Assembly: GCA_964035015.1 (NCBI GenBank)
Contig: OZ036010.1
Span: 10,682,730 to 10,746,729 of the forward strand
From: Corallium rubrum
Lineage: Eukaryota > Cnidaria > Anthozoa > Scleralcyonacea > Coralliidae
DNA length: 64,000 nucleotides
Direction: 5' to 3'
In this document: positions 44,449 through 55,736 of the stretch, one piece after another
Layout: every line of letters starts with the position of its first letter
Numbering within the stretch: the first letter of the stretch is position 1
Notes under the pieces: model-generated
Database searches by the model: none
Seen by the model: only the letters and a program-made list of their open reading frames with translations
What the model was told of the DNA's origin: nothing
Program-made: the position numbers and the translations under genes

Positions 44449-45324
44449 ATGGGAAAACATTCTGTCGAACTTATTATAATTGCTGTATGTTTGACAGAAG
44501 GGATACTCTCAATCATTTTCAACGCGTTGCTATTACTTATATTTTATAAGAATCCTTTAAAAAACGTGTCGCAATGTTCTTCGATTCTTATATTCAGTGT
44601 CACGTTAAGCGATTTCGCAGCTGGGGTAGTTTTTGTTTTCTGGAATGCATCTCACTGGCACGATTACTGGCATCACGAATGGCTAGGACAAGCTTCTCTG
44701 GTATTGATATGGATCTTTACGTTAACGTCAAACTTGACGCTTCTCGTTCTTTCGTTGGAGAGGTACCTTGTCGTCAAATGGCCCTGGGACGCGCCACATA
44801 TGATTACAAAACGAAGGACGGTCTTGATGTGCGCAATGGTGTGGATCGTCTCTATCATCTCGTGCGCATGCTCGCTACCCGATCCGAAGTACATATCTCT
44901 TCTGGTTTTGAGCAGCTTCATCGAAGCATCTGCATTCGCGCAGATTCTTCTCTACTTACTTTTGTGGCGGCAAATTAAGCGCACGGAATCATTGCCTGGC
45001 GCTAATTACGAAGCCGAACAGCGTCAGCTTAGCAGTGTAGTTTTCCTGCTGTCCATGGTGTTAATAGTGACGGTGTTCCCCATTCTCCTCTGCTACCAAA
45101 TCGAAGGCGTTCTCGTCCTGACTGGGAAATCACCAGAGACACAGGACCGATTACGTTTGGTGTTGTTTTACCTTCTTCCACTGTACATCGTGAATTGTTA
45201 CCTCAATCCGCTGATCTACGCTTGGCGGTTAGAGAAATATCGCAGTTCGTTGGTCGCAATTTTCCGCAAGACCAATCAGCAAACGTTAACCAATGCTGAA
45301 GAAAACGCTCTTAATTCGTTCTGA
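44449..45324 (+). CDS. Class A (rhodopsin-like) GPCR, copy 2
   Basis: Intronless, 291 residues, in the same position of unit 2 as copy 1 in unit 1. The TM3 motif is the regular E-R-Y (LSLERYLVV) and the TM7 motif NPLIY is intact. It ends ...EENALNSF. About 20 residues differ from copy 3, clustered in TM4-TM6 and TM7 (for example VTVFPILLC against VTMFPILIC, NCYLN against NFCLN), and WHHEW against WHQEW in loop 1. All frames are intact, so it is probably functional. The 5' flank is nearly identical to the other copies for more than 400 bp, so expression may be shared. Ligand unknown. Confidence 0.9.
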   Translation: MGKHSVELIIIAVCLTEGILSIIFNALLLLIFYKNPLKNVSQCSSILIFSVTLSDFAAGVVFVFWNASHWHDYWHHEWLGQASLVLIWIFTLTSNLTLLVLSLERYLVVKWPWDAPHMITKRRTVLMCAMVWIVSIISCACSLPDPKYISLLVLSSFIEASAFAQILLYLLLWRQIKRTESLPGANYEAEQRQLSSVVFLLSMVLIVTVFPILLCYQIEGVLVLTGKSPETQDRLRLVLFYLLPLYIVNCYLNPLIYAWRLEKYRSSLVAIFRKTNQQTLTNAEENALNSF

Positions 45325-46581
45325 AGCAGTGAGCGCCGGCATACAGCTGATTTAATCACAAAAAAAGTGCAGCCGCATTAACAAGTTAGAGTAGCGTTAA
45401 ACTATGTCGGATTATTCTTAGACTTGAACTGATAAAATAGAAATCAAAGACTAACAAATTGTAAACCTTTCCAAATAACCTTATACTTTAACGCAATCGA
45501 GATTAAAATCATTAAATGAACTACATAAAAATGTAAAGCCAAATAAAAGAGTTTCGCTCAATTGTCATAAAATTCCTACTGTTTTCAAAGTCTGTTTTGT
45601 CCGCGGAACTGTCCGAGTTTGATTGACGAGACCCTCAGTGATAATTCTTGAAAAATATAACAAACTTAATTGTTTTATCGTAAAAAGTAGATGAAAAGAG
45701 GGAAAAACCAAAGACACTCCGCCAGAACACAAATTTGGACTCGCATCCCAAATGATCCAAGTGGCAACTCCAAACGTTATAGCCCTTTTAAAACTTCCAG
45801 TTATAGTATATATCTGTGGTTATGTAATAAAAGGTTAATAGTTTGGTAACCACGCGTAACGCAAGGCCTTTTTTAGCATACAAGGTAGGGGTGCCTTGGC
45901 CCCGCAGTCTCACTTGAGGCTCCCCACCAATTGATACCCCCAGGAAAAGTCCCTTTTGCTGTAGTACAAACAAATGAACAAAGATTAGAGCGATGAGTTA
46001 GCTTTGAACTAGAAGGGATTGCTGTATAATTAACCCACCCCCACTTTTTGTTTCAAACATTTGAAATTTAAATGCTTAAATAAGTAACAGCATTTTTATT
46101 AAAGATATTAACTGCTCTTTCAATTATGTATCTGATAAATGTTTTCATGGGATAGTCCTAACTCAGCGGGCAGTACTGTAACAACAGCATTAATAATGTT
46201 TGGCATGCTGTATTTTAACTGTTTTTTATGACACTTTCGTAACCTTCAGTTTTCCTAAGGATACGAATATTTATTTAATGTTGGTGCCATAGGGAGTTAC
46301 GCTTATGTTAAAAATGCTCGACAATAATTAATTAAGAATTACAACAATTAATATATTAAATTACTATTTTACAATAAAATTATCAAAAGGTATGGTTATC
46401 TATTACAACACAACTATAAAACTCAAGCTGGGCGCATGCACTTACAATTAACCAAGATTAATTTTATTGGTAAAATCCCAATTACACTACTTAAAAATGT
46501 ACTAGGGAATGGCATTTCCGAGACTCTAAATTTCAATTTATTTTCCGGGGTGTTCACTTGTGTTCTGACTCGTGCGGACTT

Positions 46582-46782
46582 TTAGACTAGATCTCCCGCA
46601 AAACTTATGTCATCTTCAGTACAGATATTTCTCATTATAAACTCCTTTACTACCAAGGGCTTTCCACTTGACAAGTAAAATCGTCTGTCCAAATAGAATG
46701 CAACATCTTTCGTCCAATAATCACCTGGCTTCTTTAACATTGGTCTTGCAAACTTTCTCCGCTTTTTTAAATCGTTTCTCGA
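46582..46782 (-). pseudogene. Transposase fragment (unit 2 copy)
   Basis: Same fragment as in unit 1, still open over the 67 codons with few substitutions (for example GTC>GTT upstream, one Q>K change). The upstream stop is present as TAA instead of TAG. It arrived with the segmental duplication, not by separate insertion. Confidence 0.45.
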
Positions 46783-49700
46783 TACGTCTTACTCAAAACC
46801 TGCTATCAGAGAGCAACATTGCTTAGGGGGAAAGGGGGGAAATTCGTTCACTCAACGACTTTTTTATTTACAAGCATTAGTTTTAATAGATTTTTTCAGA
46901 CTGCCCGAAGAGGTTTTGTCACTGATTGTAGTATTTTAAAACACCCAGTCTGCACCCACATACCAAAACACATTACACCACAGCAATTTTAACCAACAAT
47001 TAGTATACATGCAAGCTAATGAGGAAACAAGCCAACCACGTAGGAAGCGACATAGGAACATCATTTGGTTTAACCCACCATACAGCAGGAATGTTAGAAC
47101 ACACATGTAACGATGTTAGAATGGACAGTTATGGCTCCCTGCGCAATATAGCTTACGTGACTTCGGAGCATGGCGATCAAGCGAGTTCGGTTTTAAAACA
47201 ATTGAACCAATTGAACCAATTGAACCAGACGATTGAACCAATCGTTTTCGACTAACCTGGGGAACAGACGTTTGGTGGACGTTCGTCAACTCAGAACTTA
47301 TGAGACCCAGACACTCACAGGGTTCGAATCTGCAACCGTCTAATGAAGCCCTAATAAAATGAGAACGCAAGACTTGCGATGCCACCAGATACCAGTCAAA
47401 CGTCGGCACAAGTCGTCGTAAGTTCTGCACTTCCGCTAGTTCCCACGCCTTTTCGCTAGTTCTCGTATGATAGTTTCTATGGCGACGGAGAACGAAAGAC
47501 TTGCATCGACTTGTGTTTTGTTCAATCGTTTCGCAAGCTCTCGCAAGTTGAAGAAAATTTGCGATGAAATTTGAACAAGATGAAATTAGTCGCAAGCTAA
47601 CGCAAGCTGGCAGTCAAATGAGACACAAGCAAGCACAAGCTAAAATTTGCGATGACTTGCGTTCTCGTTTGATTAGGGCTTTAATAAGCCACTGAGGCTC
47701 AAGTGGTAGCGTTTGCATATGACATGACACGTAGTTAAATTGATATGAGAAGTAGTATGCGTGTAATGTGTGTCGTACGTTTGCGAGCTTGGTATGTAAT
47801 GCAACAGACGTTTGTTAGCGTTCGTCAAGCTCAATTACTCAGAAAAGATTTCTGAGCCCAGACAGGGATCGAAAACAACCTGCCTACCGGCATTTGCGTT
47901 CAAGCGTGTAGCGAATAACTAGTTGTTTTGGGGTTTTCTAACCGAAGGTTGTCCAATGACAATTATACGTTTGACAGATCAAATCAATGACGAGTGATTA
48001 AGAGGTGTATAAGTTTTCGTTATTATTGCTTACGTTTCAAGTTTCCGACGTTGTGTTGTTTTCACAGGCCACGGCAAACATGGAATACAAACTTAACGCA
48101 TTTATTTTGTATTCCATGTTCGCCGTGGGTATACCCTTTATCAGACGACCTGCGTTCGCTGATTATTCCGATACTCATAATTAAGCCAAAGACAAGTCAT
48201 TATGTCAAGCTTGCACGTTCCCGTGTGAAAAGAAAGATGACAAGTATTGACAACGAAAAGTTACACGCCCTACTCGTAATTGATTTGATACGGCTTGACG
48301 ATAACGCTTGACAAATGGTAGTATATAGCTTTAAAAATTACTCGTCTTTTCAACTCCCTGTTCATTGAATTCTCTGATAGATATAGCTTTGAAATTCCTT
48401 GGAATTTTACTTCTCTTACTCCATATACGGACCTTGTATAGACCTTTAAAGCACTGAATACGTAATTTGCTGTCATTGACGTCTGTGACGACTGACGTCT
48501 TACGTGACTGTGGCATTAAACAAAATTATATAGATCAGAATTCAAAAGGAAAATTAAGAAAGATTTGACGCGTCAGTTTCGAAAAATTGCGTATTCAGTA
48601 CTTATTGAAAGGTCTACAGATTTTATCATTGAAACTCCTCAGGACATGAACGTTCCAATCATGCAATTCAAGGTTGTTCCTAATCTTACAAGCAATATTA
48701 AGTGCGAACAATCACGTATTATATAGCCAGTGTACGTGCTGACGTTTCTTGTACAATCCTAACAATCCCCGTTGAATAATCTCACATTAATTTTGATCAT
48801 TCGTGTTTTTTCACGAGCTGGAAGACAATTGATGGAAATTTTGCGGAACCAAAGCCTAGCCATATAATTTCAAGGCTGCCTAATGTGAAACAAAAGCCAG
48901 TCCAAGTTTAGCCTAGGTGGAGAGGGGACGAACACTGGACACGGCTGCGACGGAAGGAGGTTATGTCGACGAGATTGAACTGTATCTTATTTCTATGATC
49001 CCGTCGCTAATAATTGTACATGTCTCATTTGGTTGTCACTGACATTTCGGCGCCGGCTAGGACACCGGCGCATGCAATCACAATTGGCCAATTTCCAAAA
49101 GAGTTGATGAACACTGGTAAAAAGCATTGCGCGCTTGTGTTCTTGGGATCGTTTGGACGGACAATTTCATTGTGCTTACGCTATCAAGCTTGAAATATAT
49201 ATGTTCTTCCAAACCGGATCACAAATATCCTAGCGTTCCTAACTCGTCACCAGTTTTCAACTCTGTTGGGAAATGGCCAATGCGACCAAATGGACATAAG
49301 TGTGAATACATGTAGTAGTGTTTCATTTCTTCTCATGATTTTTTCCCTTTTTCTGACACTTGGAATCCATTGCGCCCCCTATCCCCCACTGTCCTAAAAA
49401 TATGTATATGTTATTTTGAGGCCACGAGGGGATATGTGATTTATTCACCGAAGGCGAAGCCCGAAGTGAATAAACACATATCCCCGAGGGGCTTCAAAAT
49501 AACGTACTTATTTTTCACATGACGAGGTTGACAGGATTGCATAAGATAAAGAGTGATGCGGGGGATATTAGACGAGAAGATTAGAGGAGAATATTATAGC
49601 GAGGAATGGTAGAGGGGAATATTAGAGCCTTAGAGGGGAATATTAGAGGGGAATATTAATCTATTGTTTTGCCAGGGGCTATTGAATATATTCCCCTAAA

Positions 49701-50463
49701 ATAACAAAGGAAACCGAGGCATGTGAAAAATAAGAAACCTGACGTCTATTCATGTACGATGCATTATGTGACCGCATCATTTTTAAAGGCGAAGACTGAA
49801 ATAGTTAATACGAGCAACAAATTGCTGCAACTGCATTGTTGCGTTGCAAGTTGAAAAGCGTTGTGGCACGTATTACCACCCACCTCAAACGTTGTCACGC
49901 AACAAAAGTTCGTTGTTGCAAGTTGAAACAGCATGTTGCAGCAAGTAGAACTGGAGTCTACTTTTTTCAACAAAATTTTTCCAACTTGCAACAAAATCAT
50001 TTTTGCGTCACAATGTTTATTAAAGTGGGTGGTAATACGCGCACGCCTTTAAACTTACAACGCATTGAAGAAAATGTTGTCCGTATTACCTCACCTTAAA
50101 CTCGGGACGCGATGAGAATTTTAATTAAAACGCTCCGGTTCTCGCATCATGCATAAATCTTTATTTTGTTTGCGTTGCCGGAACAAATGGTAGCCTACGT
50201 ATACACCCGAGACTCGTCCGAAGCGCGGGTGAGCATCCACCCATAGCTTACAGTCATTTGTAACTCACTTTTCACCCAAATCTTCGGAAGTTCGTTGGAA
50301 AGTTCAAAGTTCGTTTTGAATTACGCATTTGATTGGCTGCTAGGAACAAAGCAAGCAATCAAATACGTAGTTCAAAACGAAATACGAACTTCCCAAAGAA
50401 CTTGCCGGAACTTTGGAACGAACTTCCGAAGATTTGGGTGAAAAGTGATTTGCAAATGTCTGT

Positions 50464-50625
50464 CATCAAGATATACATAAAACATCAACGCATAATCGCT
50501 TTGCTCCTCAATACTAAAGCGTCGTCAGGTTTCATATATGAAACCTGACGACGCTTTAGGTATTGAGCGAAAGCAATAGCGGCGACCTTGAAGATTATGC
50601 GTTGATGTTTTATGTATATCTTGAT
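50464..50625. repeat. Unit-3-specific long palindrome
   Basis: ATCAAGATATACATAAAACATC...CGTCAGGTTTCATAT is mirrored by ATATGAAACCTGACG...GATGTTTTATGTATATCTTGAT, with the centre at about 50534. Units 1 and 2 hold only the right arm (about 37652-37744, 44025-44115). The missing arm is bounded by TCAT in both places. Confidence 0.8.
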
Positions 50626-50954
50626 TTTATTGTTGGTTGATTGTTTTTTTCTTTTATTTCAACAAGAAGGACAGGTGTAAGCACGTAGATTATAAGTATT
50701 GTTTTCTTATCTATCTTAATTATGAGAACAGCTGTACTTTTCTCCGTATTTCTCAACGCCAAATCCATTTTCTTTGTGTGTAATTCATTGATGGGAAATT
50801 TTAAATTTTATGACGTCCGTTACTAATACTACCGTTATTGATTCTAATATTTTATCATGTTGAAGGTGGTTAAAAACCGGACGATATATCGCACTGTCTT
50901 CAAACGAAGAGTGACAGTCCCCAGAGCTAGGAGCGCAATCCACAACAGTCCGCA

Positions 50955-51830
50955 ATGGGAAAACAATCTGTCGAACTTATTATAATTGCTGTATGTTTGA
51001 CAGAAGGGATACTCTCAATCATTTTCAACGCGTTGCTATTACTTATATTTTATAAGAATCCTTTAAAAAACATGTGGCAATGTTCTTCGATTCTTATATT
51101 CAGTGTCACGTTAAGCGATTTCGCAGCTGGGGTAGTTTTTGTTTTCTGGAATGCATCTCACTGGCACGATTACTGGCATCAAGAATGGCTAGGACAAGCT
51201 TCTCTCGTATTGATATGGATCTTTACGTTAACGTCAACCTTGACGCTTCTCGTTCTTTCGTTGGAGAGGTACCTTGTTGTCAAATGGCCCTGGGACGCGC
51301 CACATATGATTACAAAACGAAGGACGGTCTTGATGTGCGCAATGGTGTGGATCGTCTCTATTATCTCGTGCGCATGCTCGCTACCCGATCCGAAGAACAT
51401 ATCTTTTCTGGTTTTGAGCAGCATCGTCGAAGCATCTGCACTCACGCAGATTCTTCTCTACTTACTTTTGTGGCGGCAAATTAAGCGCACGGAATCATTG
51501 CCTGGCGCTAATTACGAAGCCGAACAGCGTCAGCTTAACAGTGTAGTTTTCCTGCTGGCCATGGTGTTAATAGTGACGATGTTCCCCATTCTCATCTGCT
51601 ACCAAATCGAAGGCGTTCTCGTCCTGACTGGGAAATCACCAGAGACACAGGACCGACTACGTTCGGTGTTGTTTTACCTTCTTCCACTGTACACCGTGAA
51701 TTTTTGCCTCAATCCGCTGATCTACGCTTGGCGGTTAGAGAAATATCGCAGTTCGTTGGTCGCACTTTTCCGCAAGACCAATCAGCAAACGTTAACCAAT
51801 GCTGAACAAAACGCTCTTAATTCGTTCTGA
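50955..51830 (+). CDS. Class A (rhodopsin-like) GPCR, copy 3
   Basis: Intronless, 291 residues, with E-R-Y at TM3 and NPLIY at TM7, ending ...EQNALNSF. In TM1-TM3 it is closer to copy 1 (NMWQCSS, WHQEW, STLTL); in the C-tail it shares the SF end with copy 2. This mixed pattern could reflect gene conversion. It lies about 430 bp downstream of the unit-3-specific palindrome (50464-50625), which may affect its promoter. Function as for the other copies: plasma-membrane receptor of unknown ligand. Confidence 0.9.
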   Translation: MGKQSVELIIIAVCLTEGILSIIFNALLLLIFYKNPLKNMWQCSSILIFSVTLSDFAAGVVFVFWNASHWHDYWHQEWLGQASLVLIWIFTLTSTLTLLVLSLERYLVVKWPWDAPHMITKRRTVLMCAMVWIVSIISCACSLPDPKNISFLVLSSIVEASALTQILLYLLLWRQIKRTESLPGANYEAEQRQLNSVVFLLAMVLIVTMFPILICYQIEGVLVLTGKSPETQDRLRSVLFYLLPLYTVNFCLNPLIYAWRLEKYRSSLVALFRKTNQQTLTNAEQNALNSF

Positions 51831-53026
51831 AGCAGTGAGCGCCGGCATACAGTTGATTTAATCACAAAAAAAGTGCAGCCGCATAAACAAGTTAGAGTAG
51901 CGTTAAACTATGTCGGATTATTCTTAGACTTGGACTAATAAAATAGAAATCAAAGACTAACAAACTGTAAACCTTTCCAAATAACCTTATACTTTAACGC
52001 AATCGGGATTAAAATCATTAAGTGAAGTACATAAAAATGTTAAGCCAAATCAGAGAGTTTCGCTCAATTGTCATAAAATTCCTACTGTTTTCAAAGTCTG
52101 TTTTGTCCGCGGAACTGTCCGAGTTTGATTGACGAGACCCTCAGTGATAATTCTTGAAAAATATAACAAACTTAATTGTTTTATCGTAAAAAGTAGATGA
52201 AAAGAGGGAAAACCCAAAGACACTCCGCCAGAACACAAATTCGGACTCGCATCCCAAATTCTCCAACTCCAACCGTTAGCCCTTTTAAAACGTCCAGTGA
52301 TAGTATATATCTGTGGTTATGTAATAAAAGGTTAATATAGTTTGGTAACCACGCACAACGCAGGGCCTTTCTTAATACAAGCTAGGGGTGCCTTGGCCCC
52401 GCAGTCCCACTTGAGGCTCCCCACCAATTGATACCCCCAGGAAAAGTCCCTTTTGCTGTAGTACAAACAAATGAACAAAGAATAGAGCGATGAGTTAGCT
52501 TTGAACTAGAAGGGATAGCTGTATAATTAACCCACCCCCACTTTTTGTGTTAAACATATGAAATTTAAATGCTTAAATAAGTAACAGCATTTTTATTAAA
52601 TATATTAACTGCTCTTTCAATTATGTATCTGATAAATGTTTTCATGGGATAGTCCTAACTCAGCGGGCAGTACTGTAACAGCAGCATTAATAATGTTCGG
52701 CATGCTGTATTTTAACTGTTTTTTATGACACTTTAGTAACCTTCAGTTTTCCTAAGGATACGAATATTTATTTAATGTAGGGAGTTACGCTTATGTTAAA
52801 AATGCTCGACAATAATTAATTAAGAATTATAACAATTAATATATTAAATTACTATTTTACAATAAAATTATTAAAAGGTATAGTTATCTATTATAACACA
52901 ACTATAAAACTCAAGCTGAGCGCATGCACTTACAATTAACCAAGATTAATTTTATTGGTAAAATCCCACTCCAAATTTCAATTTATTTTCCGGGGTGTTC
53001 ACTCGTGTTCTGACTCGTGCGGACTT

Positions 53027-53132
53027 TTAGACTAGATCTCCCGCAAAACTTATGTCATCTTCAGTACACATATTTCTCATTATAAACTCCTTTACTACCA
53101 AGGGTTTTCCACTTGACAAGTAAAATCGACTG
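53027..53132 (-). pseudogene. Transposase fragment, truncated (unit 3 copy)
   Basis: Only the C-terminal ~35 codons (RRFYLSSGKPLVVKEFIM... to the stop) remain. The unit-3 breakpoint cuts the fragment at the codon for the RRF arginine. Confidence 0.4.
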
Positions 53133-53160
53133 GCGTTAGAGTAAAATAGTAAGGCGACGT

Positions 53161-53275
53161 GCACGGTAACGTTTCCGAGCGTTTTTGTATTGTTTCAAGT
53201 AATGAGCTGATTGTTTTCGATTCCCTTGAGTATATACAGTAAACAATAAGAAAACGGTCGGAAACGTTACCGTGC
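53161..53275. mobile_element. Short foldback next to the triplication edge
   Basis: GCACGGTAACGTTTCCGAGC at the left and the complement of GGAAACGTTACCGTGC at the right form inverted ends about 75 bp apart. Non-coding. Confidence 0.6.
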
Positions 53276-54072
53276 CTAACTGCTTCGTTCGAAAACGAAC
53301 GTCGAACGATACGGTAGGCAGAGTTAATGGATAATTTACTAAATAATTTAGTAAAGATGTACTTAATATATTATATAGTTACATTATATATAAAATTCAA
53401 ATTCAAATTCAAAATATATACAAGGGACAAAATTATTAAAATGCCTAAATTATTTAGTTCGTTACAAGTCACAAACGTATCTACATAGACAAACAATTTA
53501 CTCGTCAAGGGGAGATATCTTGGAAAGTCATGCATGAAAGGGTTAACGATCAAACCCACAAACACTTAACTGAACACGACGCCTTTTAATTTGCATTTTC
53601 TTAATCACTTGTTAAACAACACCTGCCTATTGTCAAACGTTAATACCTTGGGGGAGGAATCATGGATGAAAAGGATGTTGATCCGCTAAGAAGCGACCAT
53701 AATATCGATTCATTGTGATTGACAAAACCACTTTTGTAGTACAGGCTCATAATCTGTCGCCAAGATGACGAATGATTTTAAAGCAGCTGCAATGTCAAGT
53801 TACTAACTAATAAAAAGCGATCGTTCTGACAATATCTTGTAAATTTCATTCGCCAGACTCACAAATTGAATTTGGACACGTGTGATGGGGGATTCTTAAT
53901 AAAAGAACGTTGATTGTCATTGGTCAGGATCTCGTGTATCAGCTATCTACTGAAGTTCTAAAGTTAGTTTCAAAGACCTATTAGATCACAGTGACTAGAT
54001 TAAACTCAACACTTGGTCAAAGACTCTGAGTATTGTTGATATTGTGGCATACTCGTGAAGGTTTGTCCAAGC
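53276..54072. other. Presumed GGCX upstream region
   Basis: AT-rich sequence without a coding frame, directly before the tentative first GGCX exon. If that exon is right, the promoter and 5' UTR lie here. No TATA box at a convincing distance was recognised. Confidence 0.3.
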
Positions 54073-55363
54073 ATGAACAATGAGGGTAAGTTGTATTTCC
54101 CAGTTTGTTGTATATCAAGTTTACATTGACTTGACTTACATGGGGGTGTCGTACGACGTTTGTTTTGAAAAGATGGCGCCAAAATACTAGGAGAGTATAG
54201 CTGTATTAAGTATAGTTATATTAAATAACTTTTAGACCTTTCATTACTAAAATTCTTCCCCTGGTGGCTTAAATAAGGAGTTAATCATTAATGAATACAG
54301 CCTAATGCTGTTAAATTTAAAGACAGTGGTTTCTTGATTTGTATTCAATTTTGCAATTTGTTCGGGCCAATAGAGTGTATGCACAGTATACAGTATATGC
54401 TTGATTTTGCCGAAACTTTAGTAATTTAATACCTTACGTACCTTACATTACCTTAGCTTAACCTGTAAATATAAATTAACAATTCTTGGCAGTACTGAAC
54501 AGATGCAAAAAAGCAGAGACAAATAACTTGTCCGTGATGCACAATAAATTATAAATATATTTGCCGTAATTGAGTTCAATAAATTTTGTTTCATTATTAT
54601 AATAATGAAATGATTGGGGGACCTGAGTCATTAATAATGGGGAGGAGGGTGAGAAATGGGGGTGGTCTCACTATTTTCTAGCCTCAACCCTAAAAATATG
54701 CCAGGGGGCTATTTGAAGTCTCTTGTGTACAACATGTTGAAACCATGCATCAAAAAATTGACTACTGTATACATATGCAATGATGGCTACAAAAAAGTTT
54801 CTTAACATTAAGTATTAAAGATATTGTACACAGTCCATAATTCTTGTGGGTGTGACAGTTCCTGTGTATTACCCAATCATACTATATTACAGTGGTTACA
54901 TTTACGTTTAATACAGTTTAGGAATACTGTATATACACTAAGAACACCTTGTGACAGAAAGCAACAACTTTATTATATATATAGTTAGCCATACAATTTT
55001 TTTTAAATATAATTGTAATAATTTATGTATATATATTTGTGAAATTCATTACTAATTCATGAGTTTTGCAGCCAATCCAATTTCAGAAATTACATCACAT
55101 GTATACCCTGTAAACCCCATACAAACTAAAACCAATGATGCTAATTAGTTACAACCACTAGTGGATGTATACTCTTCTGATACAACCAATAGTGCTTGTA
55201 ACTAATTAGCATCTCAATATCCCAAAGGGATTTTTACTATTCATTCATTTCACAAGTTGTTTACAACACTCGCGTCCTTGTTGTATTGAATATACATGCA
55301 ATCACTCGCCTTCGGCTCGTTATTGTATATTCAATACAACACGGCCGCTCGTGTTGTAAACAT

Positions 55364-55429
<66 letters not shown>

Positions 55430-55657
55430 GGGGGAGTATCAATGTGCCATTTTTATACTTCCAAGTCTTTTACTTTATATGCAAGAATGTTTACCTTCTT
55501 CAGACATCTTTTGGTCTAATTTAATATTTTTAGTGAAATTAAATTGAAACCTGTGTAGAGAATGAAATACAGTAGGGGTAGGTTGAAATATTGGATATGG
55601 AATTAGGGAGTGTCTTGAAAATACAATTTTTGCTGTTTGAGGCAGTCTCAAGAAAAA

Positions 55658-55736
<79 letters not shown>

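Larger units (their letters stand above)
40845..47226. repeat. Segmental triplication, unit 2 (6,382 bp)
   Basis: Head-to-tail second copy with the same element order as unit 1. It keeps the hairpin at 43028-43120 that unit 1 has lost, and lacks about 50 bp near 43955 that units 1 and 3 share. Its junctions carry three or four ATTGAACCA repeats (40815-40861, 47196-47244), a possible site of misalignment during duplication. Confidence 0.9.
47227..53133. repeat. Segmental triplication, unit 3 (5,907 bp, 3' truncated)
   Basis: Third copy. It matches units 1 and 2 until GACAAGTAAAATCG at about 53132 and then switches to ACTGGCGTTAGAG, a sequence belonging to the small repeat at 32597. The last ~550 bp of the unit are therefore absent. 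It keeps the hairpin at 49410-49503 and a unique palindrome at 50464-50625. Confidence 0.9.

Noticed and set aside
44574-44978. 134-residue frame overlapping GPCR copy 2 (also in copies 1 and 3)
   Set aside because: Frame-shifted shadow of the receptor; its length varies among copies while the receptor frame is kept.
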